Assembly (NCBI RefSeq): GCF_023278085.1
Contig: NZ_CP066265.1
Location: 2,200,501-2,264,500, forward strand
Source of the DNA: Pseudomonas syringae
Lineage (GTDB): Bacteria; Pseudomonadota; Gammaproteobacteria; Pseudomonadales; Pseudomonadaceae
Direction of reading: 5' to 3'
Length of the DNA: 64,000 nt
A model generated the notes under the pieces. The model saw nothing but the letters and a program-made list of their open reading frames with translations, had not been told where the DNA came from and made no database searches. Positions 24,742-33,580 of this stretch are shown one piece after another (position 1 is the first letter of the stretch; every line of letters begins with the position of its first letter). Made by a program: the position numbers and the translations under genes.

Positions 24742-24761
24742 ATGAGTCAATATTGACTCAT
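24742..24761. promoter_or_regulatory. 20-bp palindrome, probable TetR operator for the efflux operon
   Basis: ATGAGTCAATATTGACTCAT is a perfect 10+10 dyad located between the divergent adaptor and TetR genes. It includes TTGACT, which could serve as a -35 element, so a bound repressor would block polymerase. Size and symmetry suit a TetR dimer. The regulator assignment is by position. Confidence 0.7.
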
Positions 24762-24860
24762 ATGAGACTTTAGTGACTAATTGTGTATATCGTTTGCCAA
24801 TTGAAACGTGTCTTGCACACTGCGCTGCATGAAATCGATAAAGAGGTAAGAACGAACCTG

Positions 24861-25418
24861 ATGGACGTACCCGCCGCTGACGAAAAACTCCTGAAAGCAC
24901 TGGCCGTTGCGCTGGTCGACCACTCCACCGGGACATTCAAGGACATCGCCGAAGCGGCAGGCGTGAGTAAAGCCACGCTTAACCGCTTCTGCGGTACCCG
25001 CGCCAACCTGATCGAGATGCTGCTCATCCACGCCTCCGAGCTGATGAACAAGATGATCGCCGATGCAGACCTGCAACATGCGCCTGTGCTTGAGGCATTG
25101 CAGCGGCTGGTCGACAACCACCTGACCCACCGGGAAATGCTGGTGTTTCTGGTTTTCCAATGGCGTCCGGACACCATGGACGAGAACTCCGGCGGCCTTC
25201 GCTGGCTGCCGTATTCCGACGCCCTGGATGCGTTTTTCCTGCGTGGCCAGCGCGAAGGCCTGTTTCGCATCGATATCAGCGCTCCGGTGCTGACCGAAAC
25301 CTTCGCATCATTGCTGTTCGGGCTGGTCGACGCTGAGCGCCGTGGCCGCGTGGCACGCGCCGGACTGGACGCTTTGCTGATCCGGGTTTTCATGCACGGC
25401 GCAGCGGCTGTGAAGTGA
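24861..25418 (+). CDS. TetR-family transcriptional regulator
   Basis: Repressor-like protein of 185 residues. The helix-turn-helix lies near residues 22-45 (GTFKDIAEAAGVSKATLNRF), and the C-terminal two-thirds is the ligand-binding helical domain. I chose the ATG at 24861 (MDVPAADEKLL), which has AGAGGT upstream, though with a long spacing; a GTG at 24783 would add 26 residues and is less typical. Divergent from the RND operon with a perfect palindrome between them, so the efflux genes are the likely target. Confidence 0.88.
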   Translation: MDVPAADEKLLKALAVALVDHSTGTFKDIAEAAGVSKATLNRFCGTRANLIEMLLIHASELMNKMIADADLQHAPVLEALQRLVDNHLTHREMLVFLVFQWRPDTMDENSGGLRWLPYSDALDAFFLRGQREGLFRIDISAPVLTETFASLLFGLVDAERRGRVARAGLDALLIRVFMHGAAAVK

Positions 25419-25605
25419 GCAAGGATTTTGCAGAAACCCCCCGTGCTGTTTTGTCGCACCCGGTCTTGCGCCCTCTGGATCAACGTTTAAACGCCTGCTC
25501 ACGGTTTGATACAGGATTGACGGTATTCCCTCCGAACCGTGAGTGGTAAATTCGCCGCCACGCATTCGTCGCTCCGAGCGCCTTCTCCTTCAAGGGACGC
25601 AAGAC

Positions 25606-26211
25606 ATGACGCAACATCTGACCCGCCGCGAGGTGGTCACTGGCCTTTCCCTGCTGAGCCTTGGTCTGCTGGCTGGCTGTGGCAATTCCAATGCCCTGCC
25701 GTTCAAGCACGGCAAAGACATGAGCAACGAGATCGTTGGCCGTAACTTCAGGCTCAAGGACCCGCAGGGCAACGAAAAGACCCTGTCGAGTTTTCGCGGC
25801 CTGATGCCGATGATCTTCTTTGGCTTTACCCAATGCCCGGCGATCTGCCCCACGGCGCTGGCACGGGCTGCGCAGATCAGGAAACTGATGGGCGAGGAGG
25901 GCAAGACGCTCCAGGTGGTGTTCATTACCCTGGACCCGGAACGCGATACGCCCGAGGTGATCGACGCCTACGTGAAGGCTTTCGATCCGACCTTTGTAGC
26001 GCTGTCCGGCACGCTTGAAGAAACCGTCGCGACAGCCAAGGAATTCGGCGTGTTTTTCGAGAAAGTCCCGCTGGGCGATACCTACACGATTTCCCACACT
26101 GCCACCAGCTACGTCTACGACACCCGTGGCGTGCTGCGCCTGGGGTTGTCGCACAGGCTGTCCGCCCAACAATGCACCGAAGATCTGCTCACTTTGATGG
26201 AAGTATGCTGA
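25606..26211 (+). CDS. SCO1/SenC-family copper-binding lipoprotein
   Basis: Thioredoxin-fold copper chaperone of 201 residues, involved in assembling the CuA centre of cytochrome oxidase or in thiol redox. A twin-arginine-like RR precedes the lipobox LLAGC near residue 24. The metal motif CPAIC (residues about 80-84) and the distant histidine in TISHTATSY are both present, so the copper site is complete. The ATG at 25606 is chosen over an upstream GTG because it starts the signal peptide. It overlaps the PCuAC gene by one base (TGATG), indicating coupling. Confidence 0.92.
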   Translation: MTQHLTRREVVTGLSLLSLGLLAGCGNSNALPFKHGKDMSNEIVGRNFRLKDPQGNEKTLSSFRGLMPMIFFGFTQCPAICPTALARAAQIRKLMGEEGKTLQVVFITLDPERDTPEVIDAYVKAFDPTFVALSGTLEETVATAKEFGVFFEKVPLGDTYTISHTATSYVYDTRGVLRLGLSHRLSAQQCTEDLLTLMEVC

Positions 26212-26699
26212 TGACCGTTCTGATTCGTAACGCCGTAAAGCCGCTGTTGCTGACCCTTTCGCTGCTGGGCCTTAGCGCTCAGGCGCTGGCTGACACCAAA
26301 GTCGATGATGCCTGGGTGCGTGCCACTGTGCCGGGCCAGCCTGCCACAGGCGCGTTCATGCACATCACGTCCAGCACCGACAGCAAGCTGGTAGACGTTG
26401 CATCACCTGTTGCCAAAACCGTGCAGATCCACCAGATGAGCATGAAAAACGACGTGATGAGCATGCAACGCGTCACCTCGGTCGACCTGCCAGCGGGCAA
26501 ACCGGTGGTGTTCGATTCCAACGGTTACCACGTGATGTTCATGGGCCTCAAGGCGCAGGTCAAAGAGGGCGATGAAGTGCCCCTGACCCTGACCGTCGAA
26601 GACGCCAATGGCGTGAAGGAGTCAATCGAAGTCAAGGCCGTCGCCCGGTCGCTGACCACTGACGAGCACAGCGGGCATGGCGATCACAGCGGCCATTGA
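26211..26699 (+). CDS. Periplasmic copper chaperone, PCuAC family
   Basis: A 162-residue exported protein with a signal peptide ending LSAQALA. The PCuAC copper motif is present: histidine and methionines in QIHQMSMKNDVMSMQR and in YHVMFMGLK. A histidine-rich tail (EHSGHGDHSGH) may add metal sites. PCuAC proteins hand Cu(I) to the oxidase or to SCO, which fits the one-base overlap with the SCO1-like gene upstream. An ATG at 26205 is an equally coupled alternative start. A long repeat array follows directly. Confidence 0.92.
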   Translation: MTVLIRNAVKPLLLTLSLLGLSAQALADTKVDDAWVRATVPGQPATGAFMHITSSTDSKLVDVASPVAKTVQIHQMSMKNDVMSMQRVTSVDLPAGKPVVFDSNGYHVMFMGLKAQVKEGDEVPLTLTVEDANGVKESIEVKAVARSLTTDEHSGHGDHSGH

Positions 26700-26701
26700 T
26701 G

Positions 26702-27505
26702 CATTGACTGGAGCGCACCGCACAGTCAAGACCGGACGCGGAGCGTCCAGAACTGCATGCCGACGCGGAGCGTCGGCACGATAGTATTCTCCCGGACACC
26801 TCTCGTTCCTCACGCTCCAGCGTGGGAACGCATTGGGTGACGCTCCGCGTCACAATTCCGCGCCGCACCGTACATTCAAGATCGGACGTGGAGCTTTCAG
26901 AACCGCATGCAGACGCCTAACGTCGGCACGATAGTGTCCTTCCAGACACCTCTCGTTCCTCACGCTCCAGCGTGGGAACGCATTGGGTGACGCTCCGCGT
27001 CACAATTCTGCGCCGCACCGTACATTCAAGATCGGGCGTGGAGTTTCCAGAACCGCATGCAGACGCCGAACGTCGGCACGATAGTGTCCTTCCAGACTCC
27101 TATCGTTCCTCATGCTCCAGCGTGGGAACGCATTGGGTGACGCTCCGCGTCACAATTCCGCGCCGCACCGTACATTCAAGACCGGACGCGGAGCGTCCAG
27201 AACTGCATGCCGACGCGGAGCGTCGGCACGATAGTATTCTCCCGGACACCTCTTGTTCCTCAAGCTCCAGCATGGGAACGCATTGGGTGACGCTCCGCAC
27301 CGTACATTCAAGATCGGGCGTGGAGCTTCCAGAACCGCATGCAGACGCCGAACGTCGGCACGATAGTGTCGTTCCAGACACCTCTCGTTCCTCACGCTCC
27401 AGCGTGGGAACGCATTGGGTGACGCTCCGCGTCACAATTCTGCGCCGCACTGCACATTCAAGAGCGTCAGCAACATAGTGTTCTCCCGCAGAGATCTCGT
27501 TCCTC
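26702..27505. repeat. Tandem array of five 150-bp units rich in palindromes
   Basis: The marker CAAGA(C/T)CGG recurs at 26727, 26877, 27027, 27177 and 27309, and a partial unit starts at 27459. The step is exactly 150 bp except for one of 132 bp that has lost 18 bp. Full units contain up to four dyads, for example GGACGCGGAGCGTCC (26734-26748), CCGACGCGGAGCGTCGG (26760-26776), CACGCTCCAGCGTG and GTGACGCTCCGCGTCAC (26837-26853). The same dyads occur singly around amt and the IS. Because 150 is a multiple of three, long open frames appear with repeated peptides; they have no gene features. The rest of the gap (27506-27669) is AT-richer tonB leader. Confidence 0.9.
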
Positions 27506-27669
27506 AGTAACCTGACTCACATATTCATTTTCAGTCTAACCAGCGAACCAAATATTCTTTTCAGGAACAAGCCTTTTTCCGCCATGATTGCCTTGCCATA
27601 ACAACTTTGGAAAGGTGACTGATACCAACAGAACCTGGATTTTTATCATGAAAATGCAGGAGTGTATCA

Positions 27670-28494
27670 ATGGGCAATGTCCAGACCGCGGCCAGCGCAC
27701 ACGATGTGCCCTGGCGCCAGACGCCGAGTGGCGACCTGGTCGATCTGGGGCGTCCCTTCCTTGGGCCGTTGGCGTTGGCGCGGTTGCACAGCGCCCCCAA
27801 ACCTGTTCTCGGGCGACGCGAAGCTGTTCTGCTTGGTGCACTGGCATTGGTGTTCCACGCTGCAGTCATCTACTGGCTCAGCCAGAATCCGACGCCGGCA
27901 TTGCCGGTCGTGCCGCCGGAAATTCCGCCGATGACCATCGAGTTTTCCCAGCCTGCGCCGCCCGTGGTGGAAACACCGCCGCCTCCTCCCGAGCCGGTCG
28001 TGCAGCCGGTGGTCGAGCCGCCGCCTCCGGTCGAGGATGAACTGGCCGTCAAGCCGCCACCGCCCAAACCGATTCCCAAACCCAAGCCCCAGCCGCCTAA
28101 ACCGGTGGTCAAGCCGGTCGTAAAGTCAGTGTCCAAACCGGTTGAGCAACCACCGGCTCCCCCTGTGCCTGCGCCACCGGTTGCGGCACCTGTAGCACCC
28201 TCGCCCAAACCGGTAACCCCGGCATCGGCCAGCGCTGGCTACCTGCGCAACCCGGCGCCGGAATACCCGTCGCTGGCCATGCGTCGCGGCTGGGAAGGCA
28301 CTGTCTTGTTGCGCGTTCATGTATTGGCCAGCGGCAAGCCCGGCGAGATTCAGATACAGAAAAGCAGCGGTCGCGATCAGCTGGACGATGCAGCGCTGGC
28401 CGCCGTGAAACGCTGGAGTTTCGTACCTGCCAAACAGGGCGATGTCGCCCAGGACGGCTGGGTCAGCGTGCCCATTGATTTCAAGATCAAATAG
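27670..28494 (+). CDS. tonB: TonB energy-transducing protein
   Basis: Inner-membrane anchored protein of 274 residues that carries proton-motive energy to outer-membrane receptors. A cytoplasmic extension of about 50 residues precedes the membrane anchor (about 51-70, LLGALALVFHAAVIYWL), as seen in pseudomonad TonB proteins. A proline/lysine-rich periplasmic spacer (about 75-190) follows, then the C-terminal TonB domain (YPSLAMRRGWEGTVLLRV). AGGAG at 27658-27662 precedes the ATG. It heads tonB-exbB-exbD and is followed by a receptor gene, so this is probably a dedicated TonB set, like the second TonB of P. aeruginosa. Confidence 0.93.
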   Translation: MGNVQTAASAHDVPWRQTPSGDLVDLGRPFLGPLALARLHSAPKPVLGRREAVLLGALALVFHAAVIYWLSQNPTPALPVVPPEIPPMTIEFSQPAPPVVETPPPPPEPVVQPVVEPPPPVEDELAVKPPPPKPIPKPKPQPPKPVVKPVVKSVSKPVEQPPAPPVPAPPVAAPVAPSPKPVTPASASAGYLRNPAPEYPSLAMRRGWEGTVLLRVHVLASGKPGEIQIQKSSGRDQLDDAALAAVKRWSFVPAKQGDVAQDGWVSVPIDFKIK

Positions 28495-28599
28495 ACCACC
28501 TAGCCAGAATTTCGATTGACCCGGCGAGCTACCTGAACCAAAGGCGCATCGCGACACACCTCACGCCTTGTTCAGATTTTGTTTAGAGAGAGCTGCGCC

Positions 28600-29328
28600 A
28601 TGAACCTGATTGCTTCGCCTTTTGAATCCATCGAACACGCCGTCATCTGGCTGTTGCTGATCTTTTCCGTCGCCACCTGGGGCCTGGCCCTGCTCAAGGG
28701 CGTGCAGTTCTCACGCCTGAAGTCTCAGGACCGCACGTTCCATAAGCAATTCTGGGCCGCATCGAGCCTCGATTCCGCTGCTCGACTGGCCCATGAACAA
28801 CCGGGTGCAGCGGCTCGCGTCGCGCTGGCCGGTTACGCCGCGATACAAGTGCCGGAGGGGGCGCAAGGCAACGACCTCAGCCAGTCGATCAATCATCAGG
28901 ACCGCCTTGAACGTGCCTTGCGTCAGCAGATCGTCCGCGAGCGCCGCTCGCTGGAAACCGGGCTGGCCATTCTTGCCAGCATTGGCAGCACCTCACCCTT
29001 CATCGGCCTGTTCGGTACGGTCTGGGGCATCATGTCGGCCCTCAAGGGGATCAGCGCTGCCGGTTCGGCAAGCCTGGAAACCGTTGCCGGTCCGATCGGT
29101 GCCGCACTGGTAGCGACCGGCGTCGGCATTGCTGTCGCGGTGCCTGCGGTGCTGGTCTACAACTACTTTCTGCGACGCCTGAAACTGACCGCTGCAGACC
29201 TGGACGACTTTGCCCATGATTTCTACAGCCTGGCGCAGAAAAGTGCGTTCCGCGTGCTGCTGCATCCGGTCCTGAAATCCGGCGCTGCAGGCGGGCAGGC
29301 CGGACAGAAAGTGAAGGAGGCGTCCTGA
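28600..29328 (+). CDS. exbB: ExbB proton-channel protein
   Basis: MotA/TolQ/ExbB family protein of 242 residues with three membrane helices: about 17-35, about 130-155 (SIGSTSPFIGLFGTVWGIM) and about 170-195 (GAALVATGVGIAVAVPAVLVYNYF). Together with ExbD it makes the proton channel that drives TonB. The ATG at 28600 (MNLIASPFES) fits; a TTG seven codons upstream is not needed. It lies 105 bp after tonB and one base before exbD. Confidence 0.93.
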   Translation: MNLIASPFESIEHAVIWLLLIFSVATWGLALLKGVQFSRLKSQDRTFHKQFWAASSLDSAARLAHEQPGAAARVALAGYAAIQVPEGAQGNDLSQSINHQDRLERALRQQIVRERRSLETGLAILASIGSTSPFIGLFGTVWGIMSALKGISAAGSASLETVAGPIGAALVATGVGIAVAVPAVLVYNYFLRRLKLTAADLDDFAHDFYSLAQKSAFRVLLHPVLKSGAAGGQAGQKVKEAS

Positions 29329-29329
29329 C

Positions 29330-29731
29330 ATGGCTTTTTCCACTCAAGACACGGACGAGGTGCTGAGCGAGATCAACGTCACCCCGCTGGTGGACGTGAT
29401 GCTGGTGCTACTGGTGGTGTTCATCGTCACTGCGCCGCTGCTCACCAACTCCATCCCGATCAACCTGCCCAAAACCGAATCAGTCGCGCCGGTAGAGCAG
29501 AAAGACCCGCTGGTGGTGAGTATCGACGGCCAGGGCAAGCTGTTCATCAACAAGGATGAAATCCAGCCGGACCTGCTGGAAACCAAACTCAAGGCGGCCA
29601 GGGAAAAGACTCCGGATGTACGTGTGCAACTGCAGGCGGACAATGCCGTGAACTATGGCGAAGTGGCGCGAGCCATGGCCTCCATCGAGCGCGCCGGTAT
29701 TACCAGATTGTCGGTGATCACCGCTAAATAA
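29330..29731 (+). CDS. exbD: ExbD proton-channel protein
   Basis: A 133-residue single-pass protein. The membrane helix (about 17-38) starts INVTPLVDVMLVLLVVF and includes the essential aspartate of the proton path. The periplasmic domain follows with the family segment VQLQADNAVNYGEVARAMASIERAGI. The ATG lies one base after the exbB stop. A strong terminator follows, so the operon ends here and the receptor has its own promoter. Confidence 0.93.
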   Translation: MAFSTQDTDEVLSEINVTPLVDVMLVLLVVFIVTAPLLTNSIPINLPKTESVAPVEQKDPLVVSIDGQGKLFINKDEIQPDLLETKLKAAREKTPDVRVQLQADNAVNYGEVARAMASIERAGITRLSVITAK

Positions 29732-29765
29732 CTGTTATTCCCCTCAAACAGTTTCAGCCGTTTCG

Positions 29766-29799
29766 GGCCGCATCCTCAGGCAGGTGCGGCCTTTTTTTA
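29766..29799 (+). terminator. Rho-independent terminator after exbD
   Basis: GGCCGCA (29766-29772) pairs with TGCGGCC (29785-29791) and is followed by seven T residues. Confidence 0.9.
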
Positions 29800-29843
29800 T
29801 CCACGTTTCAGGCTTTTTTCAACGCTGACACAAACGTAGATGC

Positions 29844-29877
29844 TTATTCTTTAATGGTATTTAAAACTTTTTATAAA
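29844..29877 (+). promoter_or_regulatory. Shared AT-rich promoter motif, TonB-receptor copy
   Basis: TTATTC-TTTAATGGTATTTAAAA-CTTTTTATA lies 134 bp before the receptor ATG. It aligns, with one 2-nt gap, to the region in front of the convergent binding-protein gene (33580-33547, minus strand). TATAAA at its end may be the -10 box. Common regulation of the two genes is inferred from the match. Confidence 0.6.
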
Positions 29878-30011
29878 TCTCATTAAGCTATAACGCATCG
29901 GATCACCGGCTCATCAATTCAACTTAAATGATCGCCACCGTCCGCCGCACGGATCGCTCGTTGTAACCAGAACATCAGTTTCTGGATCAGGGATTTACAA
30001 GGGGTAGCGGT

Positions 30012-32411
30012 ATGGGGAATTTCAACAGAGGCGCACTGGCCACGGCGATTTTTTCAGCCAATTTGCTGAGCGTTACCGGGATCAGTGCAAGTGCTTACGC
30101 TGCAGAAACAACAGATGAGCAAAATCAACAGGCCTCTACGCTGGGCACTGTGATCGTTACCGGCACCCGCGCCCAAGAGCGCACCGCCAGTGCCTCGCTG
30201 TCGCCTATTGACGTGATTTCCGGTGACAGCCTGCGCAGTTCCGGCTCCAGCGAACTGGGCACGGTGCTGGCACGCTTGATCCCGTCGATCAACTTCCCAC
30301 GGCCCAGCCTGGTGGACGGTGCAGAGCTGACTCGCCCGGCGCAACTGCGCGGCCTGTCGCCGGATCAGGTACTGGTGCTGGTCAATGGCAAGCGTCGTCA
30401 CACATCGGCCTTCGTCAACCTGGGTGGGGCGGTCGGACGCGGCTCGGCACCTGCCGACCTCAATGCTATTCCGCTGTCGGCTATCGATCACATCGAAGTA
30501 CTGCGCGACGGTGCTTCGGCGCGCTACGGCTCCGATGCCATCGCCGGGGTGATCAATATCATCCTCAAGAGCGCCGATCATGGCGGTTCGATTTCCAGCA
30601 AATATGGTCAGTACAAGAAAGGCGACGGTATTCAGCGTCAGGTCTCCGGCAATACCGGCTTTGCGCTGGGCGACAACGGCACGCTCAACCTCTCGGGTGA
30701 AGGCGCCAATAACGACTACACCAACCGTGCCGGTGATGACCTTCGCGCGTCCAGCGCAGGTTCCACTACTTACGGTCAGCAGGTGTTCCGCCAGGGGGAG
30801 CCCGAAACCGAAGAGGGCAAGTTGCAGTACAACGCCGAATACAGTTTCAACGATGCGGCGGAGTTCTACAGTTTTGGTGGTTACAGCAAGCGCCGTGGCG
30901 AAACGGCTGCGTTCTATCGGCCGAGCAATGCCTCGAACAACATCGCGGCGATTTATCCGAACGGTTATCTACCGCTGATTCACGGCACGCTGGAAGACAC
31001 TACGTTTGTCGCCGGGCTACGGGGTGAGCTTGCAGATGACTGGCATTACGACCTGTCTGCGAATTACGGCAGGAACTCCTATGAACTGCGCACCAGAACC
31101 ATCAATACATCGCTGGGTCTGAACACGCCACGTTCGTTCGATAACGGCACGCTGACCAACGATCAGAAGCAGTTGAGCCTCGACCTCTCGCGAGAATTCA
31201 ATGCGACGTGGCTGCCGTATCCGGTCTCGGTAGCCTTCGGTGCCGAGTATTTGCGCCAGGGCTATCAGATTGAAGCAGGGCAGGCGGAATCGTACTTTCA
31301 GACCGGCAGTTCCGGGCTGGGTGGTTTCCGTGCGGCCGATGCGGGCAGCTACTCGCGGCACAACTTCGCGCAATATCTGGACGTGGAAACCAACCTCACG
31401 GAAAAGCTCGGTGTTTCGGCTGCCGTTCGCCATGAGGACTACAGCGATTTCGGCTCCAATGTCAGCGGCTCGCTGTCGGCACGCTACGATTTCACCCCGC
31501 AGGTGGCCTTGCGCGGCAGCGTGTCAACGGGGTTTCGCGCACCTTCGCTGGCCCAGCAGAACTTCACCTTTACCTCGTCGCAGTTGATCGGTAACACCAT
31601 TCAGGAAGCAGGCACTTTCCCGGCGGGCAGCAATGTCGCTCAGTTGTTGGGCGCCGACGATCTGAAGCCCGAGAAGTCGCGCAATTACAGCGTGGGTCTG
31701 GTCGTGCAACCGCTGGACAGCCTGACCGTGACTGCCGACGTGTATCACATTGACATTCAGGACCGTATCTCGCTGTCGTCCAACCTGGTGCTCAACAACG
31801 CGGCGATCAACTACCTGCGCAGTAACGGCGTCGGTGACATCAACTACACCAGCGCCCGCTATTTCACCAATGCCACCGACACCAGCACCGACGGCGTCGA
31901 TCTGGTCGCCAACTATCGCTATCAGTTCGACAATGGCGTGCGCTGGAACAGTACCGTGGGCTACAACTATAACCACACCAAAGTCACCGACGTGAAAGCC
32001 AACCCGGCGATTCTCGATCAACTGGGCGTGAACCTGGTCCGGGTGGATCGCAGGGAGCGTATCGGCCTGCTGGGTGATACCACGCCGCAGCACAAACTGA
32101 CGCTGGGCAACGACCTCACGTTCGGTAACTGGGCGCTGCATTCCAATCTGGTGCGCTACGGCGAGTTCACCAGCTATCAGGCTGACAAGGTCAATGACCA
32201 GACCTTCAGTGCCGCCTGGCTGCTGGACCTCGCTGCGGATTACAAACTGAAGAACTGGGTCTTCACCCTGGGTGGCGACAACGTCACCGACAAGTACCCC
32301 GAGAAGCTCAATGCCTTCTCCTCCAGCGGCGGTAATCTGGCGTACAGCACCTTTTCGCCTTACGGGTATAGCGGGGCTTTTTACTACGGGAAGGTGACGT
32401 ACAACTGGTAG
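30012..32411 (+). CDS. TonB-dependent outer-membrane receptor
   Basis: Ligand-gated outer-membrane channel of 799 residues. Signal peptide about residues 1-30 (ASAYA-AETT), TonB-box-like sequence LGTVIVTGT about 43-51, plug domain about 60-180 with LRGLSPDQVLVLVNGKR and IEVLRDGASARYGSDAIAGVINI, then a 22-strand barrel ending in YNW with the expected terminal aromatic. GGGG lies just upstream of the ATG. Placement after tonB-exbBD and opposite an SsuA/TauA-type binding protein suggests uptake of an organic sulfur compound, rather than a siderophore. I saw no Fur box. Confidence 0.92.
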   Translation: MGNFNRGALATAIFSANLLSVTGISASAYAAETTDEQNQQASTLGTVIVTGTRAQERTASASLSPIDVISGDSLRSSGSSELGTVLARLIPSINFPRPSLVDGAELTRPAQLRGLSPDQVLVLVNGKRRHTSAFVNLGGAVGRGSAPADLNAIPLSAIDHIEVLRDGASARYGSDAIAGVINIILKSADHGGSISSKYGQYKKGDGIQRQVSGNTGFALGDNGTLNLSGEGANNDYTNRAGDDLRASSAGSTTYGQQVFRQGEPETEEGKLQYNAEYSFNDAAEFYSFGGYSKRRGETAAFYRPSNASNNIAAIYPNGYLPLIHGTLEDTTFVAGLRGELADDWHYDLSANYGRNSYELRTRTINTSLGLNTPRSFDNGTLTNDQKQLSLDLSREFNATWLPYPVSVAFGAEYLRQGYQIEAGQAESYFQTGSSGLGGFRAADAGSYSRHNFAQYLDVETNLTEKLGVSAAVRHEDYSDFGSNVSGSLSARYDFTPQVALRGSVSTGFRAPSLAQQNFTFTSSQLIGNTIQEAGTFPAGSNVAQLLGADDLKPEKSRNYSVGLVVQPLDSLTVTADVYHIDIQDRISLSSNLVLNNAAINYLRSNGVGDINYTSARYFTNATDTSTDGVDLVANYRYQFDNGVRWNSTVGYNYNHTKVTDVKANPAILDQLGVNLVRVDRRERIGLLGDTTPQHKLTLGNDLTFGNWALHSNLVRYGEFTSYQADKVNDQTFSAAWLLDLAADYKLKNWVFTLGGDNVTDKYPEKLNAFSSSGGNLAYSTFSPYGYSGAFYYGKVTYNW

Positions 32412-32425
32412 CCGGGGTTGACGCG

Positions 32426-32452
32426 CATGCCGGCGCTTCACGCTGGCATGCA
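32426..32452. terminator. Hairpin between convergent receptor and binding-protein genes
   Basis: GCATGCCGGCG (32426-32436) and CGCTGGCATGC (32442-32452) pair over 11 bp with one G-T wobble. It sits in the 52-bp gap between two convergent genes and could end both transcripts. Confidence 0.6.
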
Positions 32453-32463
32453 TCCCGTGACAC

Positions 32464-33501
32464 TCAGCTGCCCTGCAACGGAGTGGCATCCTGAAAGAAG
32501 TAATCCTTCCACGACGTGGGCTTGTTCTTTATCGCCCCGACTCGATACAGAAACTCGGCCAAGGGATAGGTGTTCTTCGGCGTGATGGTGAACTGGAACG
32601 TTGGCTGGTCAATGATCTTGAGCAGTTCGGTGCGGTCGATCTTCGCCTTGGTGACACGCAGGTAGATGTCGGCTGCGGCAGCGATATCTTTGCTGACGAA
32701 TGTTTCCGCCTCGGCCAGCGCTTCGATGAATGCCTTGTAGGTTTTCGGGTTTTCTTCACGAAACTTCTCTGTGGCGAACAGCACCGTCGGTGAGTTGGGC
32801 CCCAGCAGGTCGTAAGTATTGAGTACTACATGCACATTGGGATTTTTCAGCTCCTGATCCTGATACGGCGGGTTCGAAAAGTGCCCGGTCAGTTCTGTTC
32901 CTCCGGCAATCAGGCTGGCGGCCGCATCCGGATGGGGCAGGCTCAGGGTGTACTTGTCCAGTCGCGCATATTCCTTGTCACCCCAGAGCCTGGCGGCGGC
33001 AAGCTGCAGGTAGCGCGATTGCACTGAAACGCTGACTGCCGGAACCGCGATGCGGTCCTTTTCAGTGAAGTCGGCAATGGTTTTGACGTTGGGATTATTG
33101 CTCACCAGGTAGTACGGGAAGTTACCCAGCGACGCGACTGCCTTGACGTTCTGTCGGCCTTTGGTGCGGTCCCAGATAGTCAACAATGGGCCAACCCCTG
33201 CACCGGCAATATCGACGGAGCCGGACAGCAGCGCATCGTTGACCGCCGAACCTCCGGACAACTGGGTCCAGTCCACCTTGATGTCCAGGCCATCTTGCTT
33301 GCCGTGTTTCTCGATCAATTGTTGATCGCGCACCACATTGAGCAGCAGATAGACAATGCCGAACTGCTCGGCAATGCGGATTTCACCTTCAGCATGCGCG
33401 GCAGCCGGGGCGATGAGGGTGGCGCTCAGCAGCGCGGCACCGAGACCGATGGTCGCTGTGAGGCGGCTGATACGAGGTAGAAATCTTGCGGTTTTCGACA
33501 T
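32464..33501 (-). CDS. ABC solute-binding protein, SsuA/TauA/NMT1-like
   Basis: Periplasmic binding protein of 345 residues with a Sec signal peptide ending APAAAHA-EGE. The fold is that of the sulfonate/nitrate/taurine-type binders, with LSGGSAVNDALLSGSVDIAGAGVGPLL near residue 85 and TPKNTYPLAEFLYRVGAI near the C-terminus. I chose the ATG at 33501 (MSKTARFLP), preceded by GGAG. No permease or ATPase gene is adjacent, so it must work with a distant ABC transporter or serve the TonB receptor next door. Its upstream region carries the same AT-rich motif as the receptor. Confidence 0.9.
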   Translation of the reverse strand: MSKTARFLPRISRLTATIGLGAALLSATLIAPAAAHAEGEIRIAEQFGIVYLLLNVVRDQQLIEKHGKQDGLDIKVDWTQLSGGSAVNDALLSGSVDIAGAGVGPLLTIWDRTKGRQNVKAVASLGNFPYYLVSNNPNVKTIADFTEKDRIAVPAVSVSVQSRYLQLAAARLWGDKEYARLDKYTLSLPHPDAAASLIAGGTELTGHFSNPPYQDQELKNPNVHVVLNTYDLLGPNSPTVLFATEKFREENPKTYKAFIEALAEAETFVSKDIAAAADIYLRVTKAKIDRTELLKIIDQPTFQFTITPKNTYPLAEFLYRVGAIKNKPTSWKDYFFQDATPLQGS

Positions 33502-33546
33502 GCGATGCTCCAACATTGACTTAACGTTGCATGGAGCATATCGCTA

Positions 33547-33580
33547 TATAAAAAGTTACTTAAATAACCTTAATGAATAA
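33547..33580 (-). promoter_or_regulatory. Shared AT-rich promoter motif, binding-protein copy
   Basis: Read on the minus strand: TTATTC-ATTAAGGTTATTTAAGTAA-CTTTTTATA, ending 46 bp before the ATG at 33501. It matches the receptor promoter at 29844-29877. A weaker resemblance, TTTAAT followed by TTTTATAAT, lies at 33625-33650 ahead of the class II aldolase gene. Confidence 0.6.

Noticed and set aside
26972..27478. Open frame of 168 codons with a repeated 50-residue peptide
   Set aside because: It exists only because the repeat unit is 150 bp and lacks stops; both strands show similar frames, there is no ribosome site, and the sequence is palindrome DNA found elsewhere as non-coding copies.
26702..27505. 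Possible CRISPR array
   Set aside because: The repeats are 150-bp units in direct contact; there are no unique spacers of 30-40 bp and no cas genes.
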